A stretch of DNA of 64,000 nucleotides, taken from positions 396,152 through 460,151 of the forward strand of contig NZ_FNEQ01000005.1 of NCBI RefSeq assembly GCF_900100205.1, given 5' to 3'. The notes beneath the pieces were generated by a model that was not told the origin of the DNA, made no database searches, and saw only the letters and a list, made by a program, of their open reading frames with translations. The translations under genes were made by a program, and so were the position numbers. The DNA is from Duganella sp. OV510. GTDB lineage: Bacteria > Pseudomonadota > Gammaproteobacteria > Burkholderiales > Burkholderiaceae_D. This document shows positions 1 through 8,340 of this stretch, piece after piece (position 1 is the stretch's first letter; every line of letters starts with the position of its first letter).

Positions 1-1015
1 ACTGGAAACCGGTGTCGGTCAGGCTGGCCACCGCCTTGCCTTCCAGCCGGTCCAATATCGCTTGCGCTGCCATACGTCCGATATTAGCCCCATCCACGCG
101 CACAGTCGATAGCGGCGGATAAGTATGCGCGGCAAAATTCAGGTCGCCGAAGCCGACCACCGCCAGTTGCTGCGGCACTTGCAGGCCACGTTCGATGGCC
201 TCGGTCAGCACGCCATGCGCCAGCGTGTCCGAGCTGCACACCACGGCGTCAATGTCCGGCTGGCCAGCCAGCAACGCCGCCAGGCCCTGACGCCCCAGCG
301 CGAAGGTCGATGGCAGCGGCATCACCTGCAACGCCGCCACTTCAACGCCGTGCTTGGCCAGCCCGGCCTGCAAGCCCTGGTTGCGGCGCGCCGCACGCGG
401 GTCCTGCACCGCCAGGATGGCGATACGCCGGTAGCCGCGCTGCAGCAGGTGCTGGGCGATCGCATGGCCCACGTCCTCATGCGAGAAACCAACCATCATG
501 TCCACCGGTGACGGCGTCAAATCCCAGGTCTCCACCACCGGCACCTGTGCCGCCTGCAAGCGCCGCCGCGTGCTATCGGTATGCAGCGAGCCGGTCAGGA
601 TGACGCCGTCTGGACGGCGGCTGAGAATCGTCTCGACCAGCAGTTCCTCGCGCCATGCCTCGTAGCTGGACAGCCCCAGCATCACCTGATACCCGGCCGC
701 CGTCAGCTGGTCGCTGGCCGCCTGCACCATGTCGGCGAAGATCGGCGTCGAAATGGTCGGCAGCACCAGCGACACCAGCTTGCTGCGTGCCGACGCCAGC
801 GCACCCGCCATCATGTTTTTGACGTAGCCGGTCTGCGCCACCGCCGCCTGCACCTTGGCCACGGTATTCGGGCGCACCAGTTGCGGCTGGTTCAGCGCGC
901 GCGACACGGTGATCGGCGACACGCCTGCCACCTTGGCGACATCGGCCAGCGTGGCGCCGCTGACGGGCAACTCGCCATCGGCGGTGCGCAAGCTGCGGAT
1001 CTGGGTCTTTTCCAT
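1..1015 (-). CDS. LacI-family regulator of the glucarate genes, 3' end cut by window edge
   Basis: The minus-strand frame opens at the ATG at 1013-1015 (MEKTQIRSLR...) and runs off the left edge, giving about 338 residues, so only the C-terminal tip is missing. An N-terminal LacI helix-turn-helix is clear at about residues 21-45 (ATLADVAKVAGVSPITVSRA), followed by the hinge and a periplasmic-binding-protein-like effector domain (LVSLVLPTISTPIFADMVQA; later VVGFGDLNFA). Repressors of this type act as dimers on operators with a central CG and release DNA on binding a sugar or sugar acid. It is divergent from gudD, with 140 bp between them, so it most likely controls the glucarate dehydratase/transporter pair; this is inferred from position. 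The ATG has no strong Shine-Dalgarno site, so the start is the weakest part of the call. Confidence 0.88.
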   Translation of the reverse strand, partial: MEKTQIRSLRTADGELPVSGATLADVAKVAGVSPITVSRALNQPQLVRPNTVAKVQAAVAQTGYVKNMMAGALASARSKLVSLVLPTISTPIFADMVQAASDQLTAAGYQVMLGLSSYEAWREELLVETILSRRPDGVILTGSLHTDSTRRRLQAAQVPVVETWDLTPSPVDMMVGFSHEDVGHAIAQHLLQRGYRRIAILAVQDPRAARRNQGLQAGLAKHGVEVAALQVMPLPSTFALGRQGLAALLAGQPDIDAVVCSSDTLAHGVLTEAIERGLQVPQQLAVVGFGDLNFAAHTYPPLSTVRVDGANIGRMAAQAILDRLEGKAVASLTDTGFQ

Positions 1016-1023
1016 GGCAATGA

Positions 1024-1063
1024 TGATAAACGTTGATGTGCAATGATGATATCACACATCATT
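1024..1063. promoter_or_regulatory. Candidate LacI-type operators in the regulator/gudD divergent promoter
   Basis: Two partly symmetric elements lie between the divergent genes. One is TGATAAACGTTGATGT at 1024-1039, with the central CG typical of LacI-family operators but imperfect arms. The other is AATGATG, 8 bp, CATCATT at 1042-1063, with perfect 7-bp arms. Either could be the regulator's binding site; the assignment is inferred from position only. Confidence 0.4.
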
Positions 1064-1155
1064 TTCTATCATTTACAAAACAGGATTTCTCTTGATATTG
1101 CTGCTTTTCAGGACTACCATGCAAATGAAAGCGCAATCATTTATCAGGAGACACC

Positions 1156-2499
1156 ATGACCCAAGCCCTTTCCAACACGCCACGCATCGTTGACGTTCGC
1201 GTGATCCCCGTCGCCGGCCGCGACAGCATGCTGCTGAACCTCAGCGGCGCCCACGGTCCCTACTTCACCCGCAACCTGGTGATCCTGAAAGACAGCGCAG
1301 GCAATACCGGTGTCGGCGAAGTGCCAGGGGGCGAGAAAATCCGCCAGACGCTGGAAGACGCCCGCCCGCTGCTGCTGGACCAGCCGATCGGCAACTACAA
1401 CGCCCTGCTCAACGCCGCCCGCGCCGCGTTTGCCGACCGTGATTCCGGCGGCCGGGGCCTGCAAACCTTCGACCTGCGCATCGCCATCCACGCCATCACC
1501 GCGCTGGAAGCTGCGCTGCTCGACCTGGTCGGCAAATTCCTCGGCGTGCCGGTGGCCGCGCTGCTCGGCGAAGGCCAGCAGCGCAAGGAAGTGGAAATGC
1601 TCGGCTATCTGTTCTACATCGGCGACCGCAACGTCACCGACCTGCCGTATGCCGGCGTGCCGGACGATGCCAGCGACAACTGGACCCGCATCCGCACCGA
1701 GCAAGCCGTGACGCCGGAAGCCGTGGTGCGCCTGGCCGAAGCCGCCTATGAACGCTATGGCTTCAACGACTTCAAGCTGAAAGGCGGCGTGTTCCGGGGC
1801 GAAGAAGAAATCGAAGCGGTCACCGCCATCCACGAGCGCTTCCCGCAAGCGCGCGTCACGCTGGACCCGAACGGCGGCTGGCTGCTGAAAGACGCGATCC
1901 GCCTGTGCCGCGACAAGGGCGATGTGCTGGCCTACGCCGAAGACCCGTGCGGCGCCGAGAACGGTTATTCGGGCCGCGAAGTGATGGCCGAATTCCGCCG
2001 CGCCACCGGCCTGCTGACCGCCACCAATATGGTCGCCACCGACTGGCGTGAAATGCGTCACGCGATCCAGCTGCAATCGGTCGACATCCCGCTGGCCGAT
2101 CCGCACTTCTGGACCATGCAAGGCTCGGTGCGCGTGGCGCAGATGTGCCACGAATGGGGCCTGACCTGGGGCTCGCACTCGAACAACCACTTCGACGTCT
2201 CGTTGGCCATGTTCACCCACGTGGCCGCCGCGGCGCCGGGCAACATCACCGCCATCGACACCCACTGGATCTGGCAGGACGGCCAGTACCTGACCAGCAA
2301 CCCGCTGCAGATCAAGGGCGGCATGGTGCAGGTGCCGACCGCGCCGGGTCTGGGCGTGGAGCTGGACATGGACGCCGTCGAAGCAGCCCACCACCTGTAC
2401 AACAACATGGGACTGGGCGCGCGCGACGACGCGGTGGCCATGCAGTTCCTGATACCCGGCTGGAAGTTCAATAACAAGATGCCTTGCATGGTGCGCTAA
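1156..2499 (+). CDS. gudD: D-glucarate dehydratase
   Basis: The 447-residue enolase-superfamily enzyme matches the usual family length. It dehydrates D-glucarate (and often L-idarate) to 5-keto-4-deoxyglucarate in the cytoplasm, the first catabolic step. Visible signatures are FKLKGG with Lys207 and Lys209 (KxK base), LDPNGGW with Asp237, [10 protein letters not shown] with Glu262, TATNM with Asn291, and SHSNNH with the His that pairs with a later Asp; these are the metal ligands and acid/base residues of the GlucD subgroup. The start is set by AGGAG seven bases before the ATG. The MFS transporter follows 28 bp downstream on the same strand, so the two are probably co-transcribed. The aldolase and tartronate semialdehyde reductase for the later steps are not in this window. 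Confidence 0.96.
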   Translation: MTQALSNTPRIVDVRVIPVAGRDSMLLNLSGAHGPYFTRNLVILKDSAGNTGVGEVPGGEKIRQTLEDARPLLLDQPIGNYNALLNAARAAFADRDSGGRGLQTFDLRIAIHAITALEAALLDLVGKFLGVPVAALLGEGQQRKEVEMLGYLFYIGDRNVTDLPYAGVPDDASDNWTRIRTEQAVTPEAVVRLAEAAYERYGFNDFKLKGGVFRGEEEIEAVTAIHERFPQARVTLDPNGGWLLKDAIRLCRDKGDVLAYAEDPCGAENGYSGREVMAEFRRATGLLTATNMVATDWREMRHAIQLQSVDIPLADPHFWTMQGSVRVAQMCHEWGLTWGSHSNNHFDVSLAMFTHVAAAAPGNITAIDTHWIWQDGQYLTSNPLQIKGGMVQVPTAPGLGVELDMDAVEAAHHLYNNMGLGARDDAVAMQFLIPGWKFNNKMPCMVR

Positions 2500-2527
2500 C
2501 AACAACAAGAAATAGCAGGAGACCACG

Positions 2528-3838
2528 ATGAATACCACAGCAAGCACCACAGCGGGCGGCGACGCCGGCGCCGCCCCATCCGTCCTCGACACGGCCGTCA
2601 GCAAGGTCAAGTGGCGCATCCTGCCACTGTTCGTGGTGATGTTTATTGCCAATTACATTGACCGCGTCAACATCGGCTTTGTCCGTTCGCATCTGGAAAA
2701 AGACCTCGGCATCGGCGCCGCGGCGTTCGGCTTCGGCGCCGGCGTGTTCTTTCTCGCCTACGCGCTGTTCGAGGTGCCGTCCAACATCCTGCAACAGCGC
2801 TTCGGCGCCAAGGCCTGGCTGACCCGCATCATGGCCAGCTGGGGCGTGGTCGCCACCGGCATGGCCTTCGTGCAGGGCGAGATGTCGTTCTACGTGATGC
2901 GTTTCCTGCTGGGCGTGGCCGAAGCAGGCTTCTTCCCTGGCGTGGTTTACTACTTCACGCAATGGCTGCCGAACCGAGAGCGCGGCAAGGCCATGGCCAT
3001 CTTCCTCAGCGGCTCGGCGCTGGCGTCGGTGATGTCCGGCCCGCTGTCCGGCGCGCTGCTGTCGATCGACGGCGGCGGCTTCCATGGCTGGCAGTGGATG
3101 TTCATGATCGAAGGCCTGGCCTCGGTGGCGCTGTGCTTCGTGGTGTGGTTCTTCCTCGACTCGAAGGTAGAAGATGCCAAGTGGCTGAGCAATGAGGAAC
3201 GCCAAGCGCTGGCCACCGTGATCGCGGCCGAGAAGAAGGAGCGCGATGCCAAAAAGCCGGCGCACGCCAGCATGTTCACGCTGCTGAAAGACTCGCGCAT
3301 CGCCTTGTTCTGCTTCATTTACTTCGCGATCCAGCTGACCATCTACGGCGCCACGTTCTGGCTGCCCAGCATCATCAAGAAGATGGGCCAGTTCACGGAA
3401 TTCCAGGTCGGGCTGTTCAACTCGATTCCGTGGATGATCTCGATTGCAGCCATGTATATGTTTGCCACGCTGGCGCAGAAGTATCGCCATCAGCAGGCAT
3501 GGGTGGCGGTGGCATTGCTGGTGGCGGCGTGCGGCATGTTCGCCTCCACCACCGGCGGCCCGGTGTTCGCGTTTGTGGCAATCTGCTTTGCCGGTATCGG
3601 CTTCAAGGCGGCATCGTCGCTGTTCTGGCCGATCCCGCAAGGCTACCTGGACAGCCGCATCGCGGCGGCCGTGATCGCACTGATTAACTCGCTGGGCAAC
3701 CTGGGCGGCTTCGTGGCGCCCGCCACCTTCGGCTACCTGGAGCAGAAGACCGGCTCGATCCAGGGCGGCCTGTACGCACTGGCGGCAACGTCGGTGGTGG
3801 CGGCGGGCCTGGTGTTCTTCACTCGCCGCAGCAAGTAG
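2528..3838 (+). CDS. gudP: MFS sugar-acid transporter, glucarate type (ACS family)
   Basis: This 436-residue membrane protein has about 12 hydrophobic segments and the anion:cation symporter hallmarks: NYIDRVNIGF in the first helix, the loop between helices 4 and 5 reading LGVAEAGFFPGVVYYFTQW, then PNRERGKAMA. Family members of this kind move glucarate, galactarate or related sugar acids by proton symport. The pairing with gudD, 28 bp upstream and with a good AGGAG site, supports glucarate as substrate. Substrate choice within the family cannot be read from motifs, so the symbol rests on context. Its 3' end overlaps the convergent hydrolase gene by 20 bp. Confidence 0.85.
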   Translation: MNTTASTTAGGDAGAAPSVLDTAVSKVKWRILPLFVVMFIANYIDRVNIGFVRSHLEKDLGIGAAAFGFGAGVFFLAYALFEVPSNILQQRFGAKAWLTRIMASWGVVATGMAFVQGEMSFYVMRFLLGVAEAGFFPGVVYYFTQWLPNRERGKAMAIFLSGSALASVMSGPLSGALLSIDGGGFHGWQWMFMIEGLASVALCFVVWFFLDSKVEDAKWLSNEERQALATVIAAEKKERDAKKPAHASMFTLLKDSRIALFCFIYFAIQLTIYGATFWLPSIIKKMGQFTEFQVGLFNSIPWMISIAAMYMFATLAQKYRHQQAWVAVALLVAACGMFASTTGGPVFAFVAICFAGIGFKAASSLFWPIPQGYLDSRIAAAVIALINSLGNLGGFVAPATFGYLEQKTGSIQGGLYALAATSVVAAGLVFFTRRSK

Positions 3839-4922
3839 CGGTAGCAGGCGGCGCTTCCCTGGACAGGGGGCGCACATATTCAAGCAGGCTCACCAGCATC
3901 TTGCCCGGTTCCTCAAACTGCACCAGATGCGCTGAGTGCTCGAACCACACTGCCTTTTTGTAGGGCGCGCTCACCTTTGCCAGCCAGGCATCGGTGGGCT
4001 GGGACGGCGTCGTGTAATCGTGCCGTCCCATGAACATCACCACCGGCACCGGGAACTGCGTGACCGGCTTGAAGTCCACTTCCAGCCACTCCTTCAGCAC
4101 GCGTTCCAGCGTCAGCAGGCTGCCCTGGTCGATCGCCTTGACGGCGGCATCGTCGTACTCCGGCGACAGTAGCGGTGCGTTGAAGTAGTAAGCGAAATCG
4201 CCGCGATACGCCGCCAGTCCGCCATAGTGCTGCGCCCAGGTGCGCTCCTTGACGATGCGCTCGCGGGTAATCGGCGTATTGCCCGGATACGGCGCGATCG
4301 ACTCCAGCTCCTGGATGGCCTTCTGGTTATTTTCCTTGCGCGCCTGCGCCAGGGCAAAGTCGAAGCTGACCTTCTCGTTATCCAGCATGCTGATCACCTG
4401 GCCGATGCCGACATACGCATGGAACAATTCCGGATGCGCCAGCACCGCACGCATGCCCACCACCGTGCCCCAGCTATGGCCGACCAGGATCACCTTGCGC
4501 TTGCCATAGCGTTTGGACATCGCCTGCGCGATCTCCACCGCATCGTCGACAAACTGGCCGATGCGCAAGGTCGGCCGTACCGCGTCGGCATCGTTCGCCA
4601 GATAGCTGCGGCCGGCGCCGCGCTGGTCATAGTTGACCACGGTGAAATATTCTTCCAGCGGACGCTGGTACATCCACATGGTCGGCGCACTGGGTGAAGC
4701 CGGCCCGCCGTGAATAAACAGCAGCACGGGATTGCTGCGGTCCTGCCCGCGCGTGTAGATCCACTGGTCGATGCCGCCAACGCGCAGCTTGAACGTCTCC
4801 TGCACGCCGTTCGGCGCGACGATGCGGCTGACATCGCCGATAATCTCGCGCCCGCCTGGTGGCGCGGCCACGGCCAGCGCCCCGGCGCTGGCCAGCATGA
4901 CAGCAAGCGCGAGGTGTTTCAT
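3819..4922 (-). CDS. Exported alpha/beta hydrolase, proline-iminopeptidase-like (S33)
   Basis: The 367-residue protein starts with a signal peptide (MKHLALAVMLASAGALAVAA), so it is probably periplasmic. The catalytic core is of the S33/AB-hydrolase type: oxyanion motif HGGP near residue 71, YDQRGAGRS near 98, nucleophile elbow GHSWG with Ser150, an acid in FMGRHDY, and a terminal catalytic His in EHSAHL. Relatives cleave N-terminal proline or hydrolyse small esters and amides; the substrate is not evident here. Its ATG overlaps the stop of the thioesterase gene by 4 bp (ATGA), so the two form a translationally coupled pair. The 3' end overlaps the convergent transporter gene. Confidence 0.85.
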   Translation of the reverse strand: MKHLALAVMLASAGALAVAAPPGGREIIGDVSRIVAPNGVQETFKLRVGGIDQWIYTRGQDRSNPVLLFIHGGPASPSAPTMWMYQRPLEEYFTVVNYDQRGAGRSYLANDADAVRPTLRIGQFVDDAVEIAQAMSKRYGKRKVILVGHSWGTVVGMRAVLAHPELFHAYVGIGQVISMLDNEKVSFDFALAQARKENNQKAIQELESIAPYPGNTPITRERIVKERTWAQHYGGLAAYRGDFAYYFNAPLLSPEYDDAAVKAIDQGSLLTLERVLKEWLEVDFKPVTQFPVPVVMFMGRHDYTTPSQPTDAWLAKVSAPYKKAVWFEHSAHLVQFEEPGKMLVSLLEYVRPLSREAPPATATCCGE

Positions 4923-5398
4923 TGCTTGCGGTTCCCGTGCACCATCTGGCGCGCCTGCTTGCGCAGCAGCGCCTGTTCCCAGCGCTGCTTCTGCTCCTCG
5001 GTTTCCGCTACCAGCGCAGGCACCTTGACCGGCTTGCGATCCTTGTCCACCGCCACCATGGTGAAATAGCAGCTGTTGGCGTGACGCACCAGGCGCTGCT
5101 GGATGTTCTCGGTCACCACGCGGATGCCGACTTCCATCGAGGTGTTGCCGGTGTAGTTGATCGACGCCAGGAACGTCACCAGTTCGCCGACGTGAATCGG
5201 CTGCAAGAACATCACCTGGTCGACCGACAGCGTGACCACATAGCTGCCGGAATAACGGCTGGCGCAGGCATAGGCGACGCTATCGAGGTATTTCAGGATG
5301 GTGCCGCCGTGGACATTGCCTGAGAAATTCGCCATATCCGGGGTCATCAACACGGTCATGCTCAGTTCATGCTCGACCCAGTTCATTGGTTTTTCCAT
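4919..5398 (-). CDS. Acyl-CoA thioesterase, hotdog fold (YciA/Acot7 type)
   Basis: The 159-residue single hotdog domain contains the family core NFSGNVHGGTILKYLDSVAY (helix wrapped by the sheet) and a strand reading QPIHVGELVTF. These enzymes hydrolyse acyl-CoA to free acid and CoA in the cytoplasm. The last 30 residues are charged (EEQKQRWEQALLRKQARQ) and probably helical. The ATG at 5396-5398 is preceded by AGGAG at proper spacing; a second Met four residues on is possible. It is the first gene of a two-gene unit with the hydrolase. The chain-length preference is unknown. Confidence 0.9.
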   Translation of the reverse strand: MEKPMNWVEHELSMTVLMTPDMANFSGNVHGGTILKYLDSVAYACASRYSGSYVVTLSVDQVMFLQPIHVGELVTFLASINYTGNTSMEVGIRVVTENIQQRLVRHANSCYFTMVAVDKDRKPVKVPALVAETEEQKQRWEQALLRKQARQMVHGNRKQ

Positions 5399-5506
5399 TG
5401 GTATTGCTCCTGGTTGTAGTTGTCACCATGCTAGCCGCTAACCTTGCCATTCGCAAATACTTGTCGAAAAGTTGTATGCTTTGCGCTTATCTTCAAAGGA
5501 GCGCTC

Positions 5507-6826
5507 ATGAAATGGAAAGTTCTGGCCGCCAGCGTTGTGCTGGGCCTGGCCGCCGCTACCGCGCAAGCGGCAGTCAGCGCCGATCAGGTGCAGACCTTCA
5601 CGCTGTCCAACGGCATGAAATTCATCGTGCTGGAATCGCACAGCATCCCCAACGCCAATATGTACACCTTCTGGAAGGTCGGCTCGCGCAATGAGGCGCC
5701 CGGCATCACCGGCCTGTCGCACTTCTTTGAACACATGATGTTCAACGGCTCGAAAAACTTCGGTCCGAAAATGTTCGACCGCACCATGGAAGCCAAGGGC
5801 GGCTCCAACAATGCCTATACGTCCAACGACCTGACCGTGTATCAGGACTGGTTCCCGGCCTCGTCGCTGGAAACCATCTTCACGCTGGAAAGCGACCGCA
5901 TCGCCCACCTGAACATCGATCCGAAGATGGTCGCCAGCGAGCGTGGCGTGGTGCTATCGGAGCGCAGCACTGGTCGCGAGAACTCGAATTTCCGCGTGCT
6001 GTGGGAAGAAGTCACCAGCGTGGCGTTCACCGCCCACCCGTATCAATGGTCGGTGATCGGCCACGAATCGGACATCAAGGCCTGGACCCAGCAAGACCTG
6101 GAAAGCTACTTCCGCACCTACTACGCGCCGAACAACGCAGTGGCGGTGGTGGTCGGCGACGTCAAGGCCGACGAGGTGAAGAAACTGGCCACCAAGTATT
6201 TCGGCGCCATTCCGAAACGCGCGCTGCCGCCGGCGGTGCGCACCGTCGAACCGCCGCAGACCGGCGAAAAACGCGTGTTCGTCACCAAGGAATCGGCCAC
6301 CTCGCCGAATCTGATCATCGCCTACAAGATCCCGCAAGCCAACAATCCCGACTACTACGCGCTGGACGTGCTACAAAGCCTGATGGCCGATGGCAAAACT
6401 TCGCGCCTGTACAAGGCGCTGGTGGAAAACCAGCTGGCGACGCAGGTGAATGCCAGCGGCATGCGCGGCTTCGATCCGGGCCTGCTGTCGCTGAGTGCGG
6501 TGGCGGCCGCCAAGATTGATCCGGCGCTGCTGGAAAAGGCGCTGCTGGCCGAAGTGGACAAGCTGGTCAAGGATGGTATCAGCAACGAGGAACTGCAAAA
6601 GGTCAAGAACCAGAAGCTGGTCAACCTGTACCGCGAGCAGGAAACCATCAACGGCAAGGCGCACCAGCTGGGCTTGTACGAAGTATTCTTCGGCGGCTAC
6701 CAGAAAATGTTCGACGCCCCTGCCGCCTATGAAAAACTGACGCCGGCCGACATCCAGAACGTCGCCGCCAAATACCTGAAGAAATCGCAGCGCACGGTTG
6801 GCGTGCTGGCCGCGAAGGAGGACTGA
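5507..6826 (+). CDS. M16 zinc metallopeptidase, catalytic member
   Basis: The start is placed at ATG 5507 because it follows AAAGGAG and begins a clean signal peptide (MKWKVLAASVVLGLAAATAQA); the frame is open 21 codons further upstream but without a ribosome site. The 439-residue product has the inverted zinc motif HFFEH (His72, Glu75, His76) and the downstream glutamates expected in an M16 active site (ESDRIAHL...ERGVV). Family members degrade or process peptides, here probably in the periplasm. The second M16 gene begins 4 bp after this stop; such pairs act as a catalytic and a non-catalytic subunit. Confidence 0.93.
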   Translation: MKWKVLAASVVLGLAAATAQAAVSADQVQTFTLSNGMKFIVLESHSIPNANMYTFWKVGSRNEAPGITGLSHFFEHMMFNGSKNFGPKMFDRTMEAKGGSNNAYTSNDLTVYQDWFPASSLETIFTLESDRIAHLNIDPKMVASERGVVLSERSTGRENSNFRVLWEEVTSVAFTAHPYQWSVIGHESDIKAWTQQDLESYFRTYYAPNNAVAVVVGDVKADEVKKLATKYFGAIPKRALPPAVRTVEPPQTGEKRVFVTKESATSPNLIIAYKIPQANNPDYYALDVLQSLMADGKTSRLYKALVENQLATQVNASGMRGFDPGLLSLSAVAAAKIDPALLEKALLAEVDKLVKDGISNEELQKVKNQKLVNLYREQETINGKAHQLGLYEVFFGGYQKMFDAPAAYEKLTPADIQNVAAKYLKKSQRTVGVLAAKED

Positions 6827-6830
6827 TCAC

Positions 6831-8249
6831 ATGACGCTTATCATCCAAACTGCCGGCCGCCCTGCCGTTGCCATCGTTGCTGCCGCGCTGGCCAGCGCGT
6901 TGTGCGCTGCCGGTCCGGCGCAGGCCGCCGAATTCCGCCTGCCTGCGTTCGACACCATCACCTTGCAGAACGGCCTGACCGTGTACCTGATGGAACGCCA
7001 CGAAGTGCCGCTGATCTCGGTGCGTGCCGTGATCAAGGCCGGCGCCGTCAACGACGACCAACAAGCCGGCCTGTCCAACCTGACCGGCGACGCGCTGCTG
7101 CTTGGCACCACCGCGCACGACAAGGCCGCCATCGACCAGGCCTTCGACTACCGTGGCGCCCGGCTGGCCGGCGGCGCAGGCACCGAAGCCAGCACCGTGC
7201 AAGCCAACTTCGCCAAGGCCGACACGGCCGCATTGCTGCCGCTGTTTGCAGAAATCGTCCAGCAGCCAAGCTTCAACGACGCCGAGCTGGGCAAGCTGCG
7301 CGAGCGCAAGATCAGCGGCATCAAGCAAGCCAAGGAAGCGCCGCGCAACGTGGTGCAGACCTACTACCGCGCCATGCTGTTCGGCGACAGCCCGTATGGC
7401 ATTCCCGCCAGCGGCACCGTCAGCAGCCTCGGCGCGCTGAAACAGGGCGACGTGCGGCGCTACTACCAGCAATACTACCGGCCGGACAACGCCGCCATCA
7501 TCGTCGTTGGCGACTTCCAGAAAAGCGCGATGCGCCAGCAGATCGAAGCGCTGTTCGGCGCCTGGAAAGCCAGCGGCCCGGCGCTGGCATTGCAGGACAA
7601 TGGCAAGGTCAGCGCCGACAAGGCGCGCGTCCTGCTGGTCAACAAACCGGACGCGATCGAAACCACCTTCCTGATTGGCGGCGCTGGTATCGCCCGCAAC
7701 GACCCGGACTACGTGCCGCTGCAAGTGATCAACACAGTGCTGGGCGGCCGCTTCACCTCGTGGCTGAATGACGAGCTGCGGGTGAACTCCGGCCTGACGT
7801 ACGGCGCCAACAGCAGCTTCAGCACCTTATCGCAGACCGGCACCTTCGCCATCAGCAGCTTCACCGCGCTGCCGAAGACCGAAGCGGCGCTGGCGCTGGC
7901 GCACAAGACCTACCAGCGGCTGTGGGACCAGGGCATCGACAAGGCCACTTTGGAATCGGCAAAGGCCTACGTCAAAGGCCAGTTCCCGCCGCGCTACGAA
8001 ACCAGCGAACAGCTGGCCGGCCTGCTGGGCGAGATGTACGCCAACCAGGTCGGGCGCGAACAGATCGACAACTTCACCAAATCGGTAGACAGCCTGACGC
8101 CGGAGAAGGCCAAAGCGCTGGTCGACAAACACTTCCCGCGCCAGCACCTGCAAACCGTGCTGATCGGCAAAGCCGACACCATCCGCGCCATCGCCAAGCA
8201 ATACGGCGACGTCACCGAAATCGACATCACCGCCGACGGCTTCCGCTAA
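6831..8249 (+). CDS. M16-like protein lacking the zinc motif, partner of the upstream peptidase
   Basis: The start at 6831 follows AGGAGG and opens a signal peptide with several small residues (AIVAAALASALCAAGPAQA). The 472-residue protein aligns by eye with the upstream M16 protein (ITLQNGLTVYLMERHEVP; AGLSNLTGDALLLGT), but the position of HxxEH reads SNLTGD, so zinc and catalysis are lost. It keeps the C-terminal half features (LGGRFTSWLNDELR, NSGLTYGANS) that hold substrate in M16B heterodimers. With only 4 bp between the genes, a fixed 1:1 complex is likely. The gene ends next to a large palindrome that probably stops transcription. Confidence 0.9.
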   Translation: MTLIIQTAGRPAVAIVAAALASALCAAGPAQAAEFRLPAFDTITLQNGLTVYLMERHEVPLISVRAVIKAGAVNDDQQAGLSNLTGDALLLGTTAHDKAAIDQAFDYRGARLAGGAGTEASTVQANFAKADTAALLPLFAEIVQQPSFNDAELGKLRERKISGIKQAKEAPRNVVQTYYRAMLFGDSPYGIPASGTVSSLGALKQGDVRRYYQQYYRPDNAAIIVVGDFQKSAMRQQIEALFGAWKASGPALALQDNGKVSADKARVLLVNKPDAIETTFLIGGAGIARNDPDYVPLQVINTVLGGRFTSWLNDELRVNSGLTYGANSSFSTLSQTGTFAISSFTALPKTEAALALAHKTYQRLWDQGIDKATLESAKAYVKGQFPPRYETSEQLAGLLGEMYANQVGREQIDNFTKSVDSLTPEKAKALVDKHFPRQHLQTVLIGKADTIRAIAKQYGDVTEIDITADGFR

Positions 8250-8252
8250 AAC

Positions 8253-8340
8253 CCGGGGTCAGTTCTGCCAAACGTACACGGGCTCTACCGTAGCGACTGC
8301 TACGGTAGAGCCCGTGTACGTTTGGCAGAACTGACCCCGG
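8253..8340. repeat. 88-bp perfect palindrome (42-bp arms, 4-nt loop) between convergent genes
   Basis: The left arm 8253-8294 and right arm 8299-8340 are exact reverse complements around the loop GACT; each arm begins or ends with CCGGGGTCAGTTCTG or its complement. It starts four bases after the stop of the M16-like gene and lies inside the 3' end of the histidine kinase gene, whose last 13 codons and TAG stop are read from the right arm. It can fold as a very stable hairpin in either transcript and may act as a bidirectional terminator. The perfect arms and clean edges suggest a dispersed mobile palindrome (REP/MITE-like), but no second copy is in the window. Confidence 0.9.

Noticed and set aside
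4710..5069. Plus-strand frame across the hydrolase/thioesterase junction
   Set aside because: Antisense to two coupled genes with intact catalytic motifs; no start signal.
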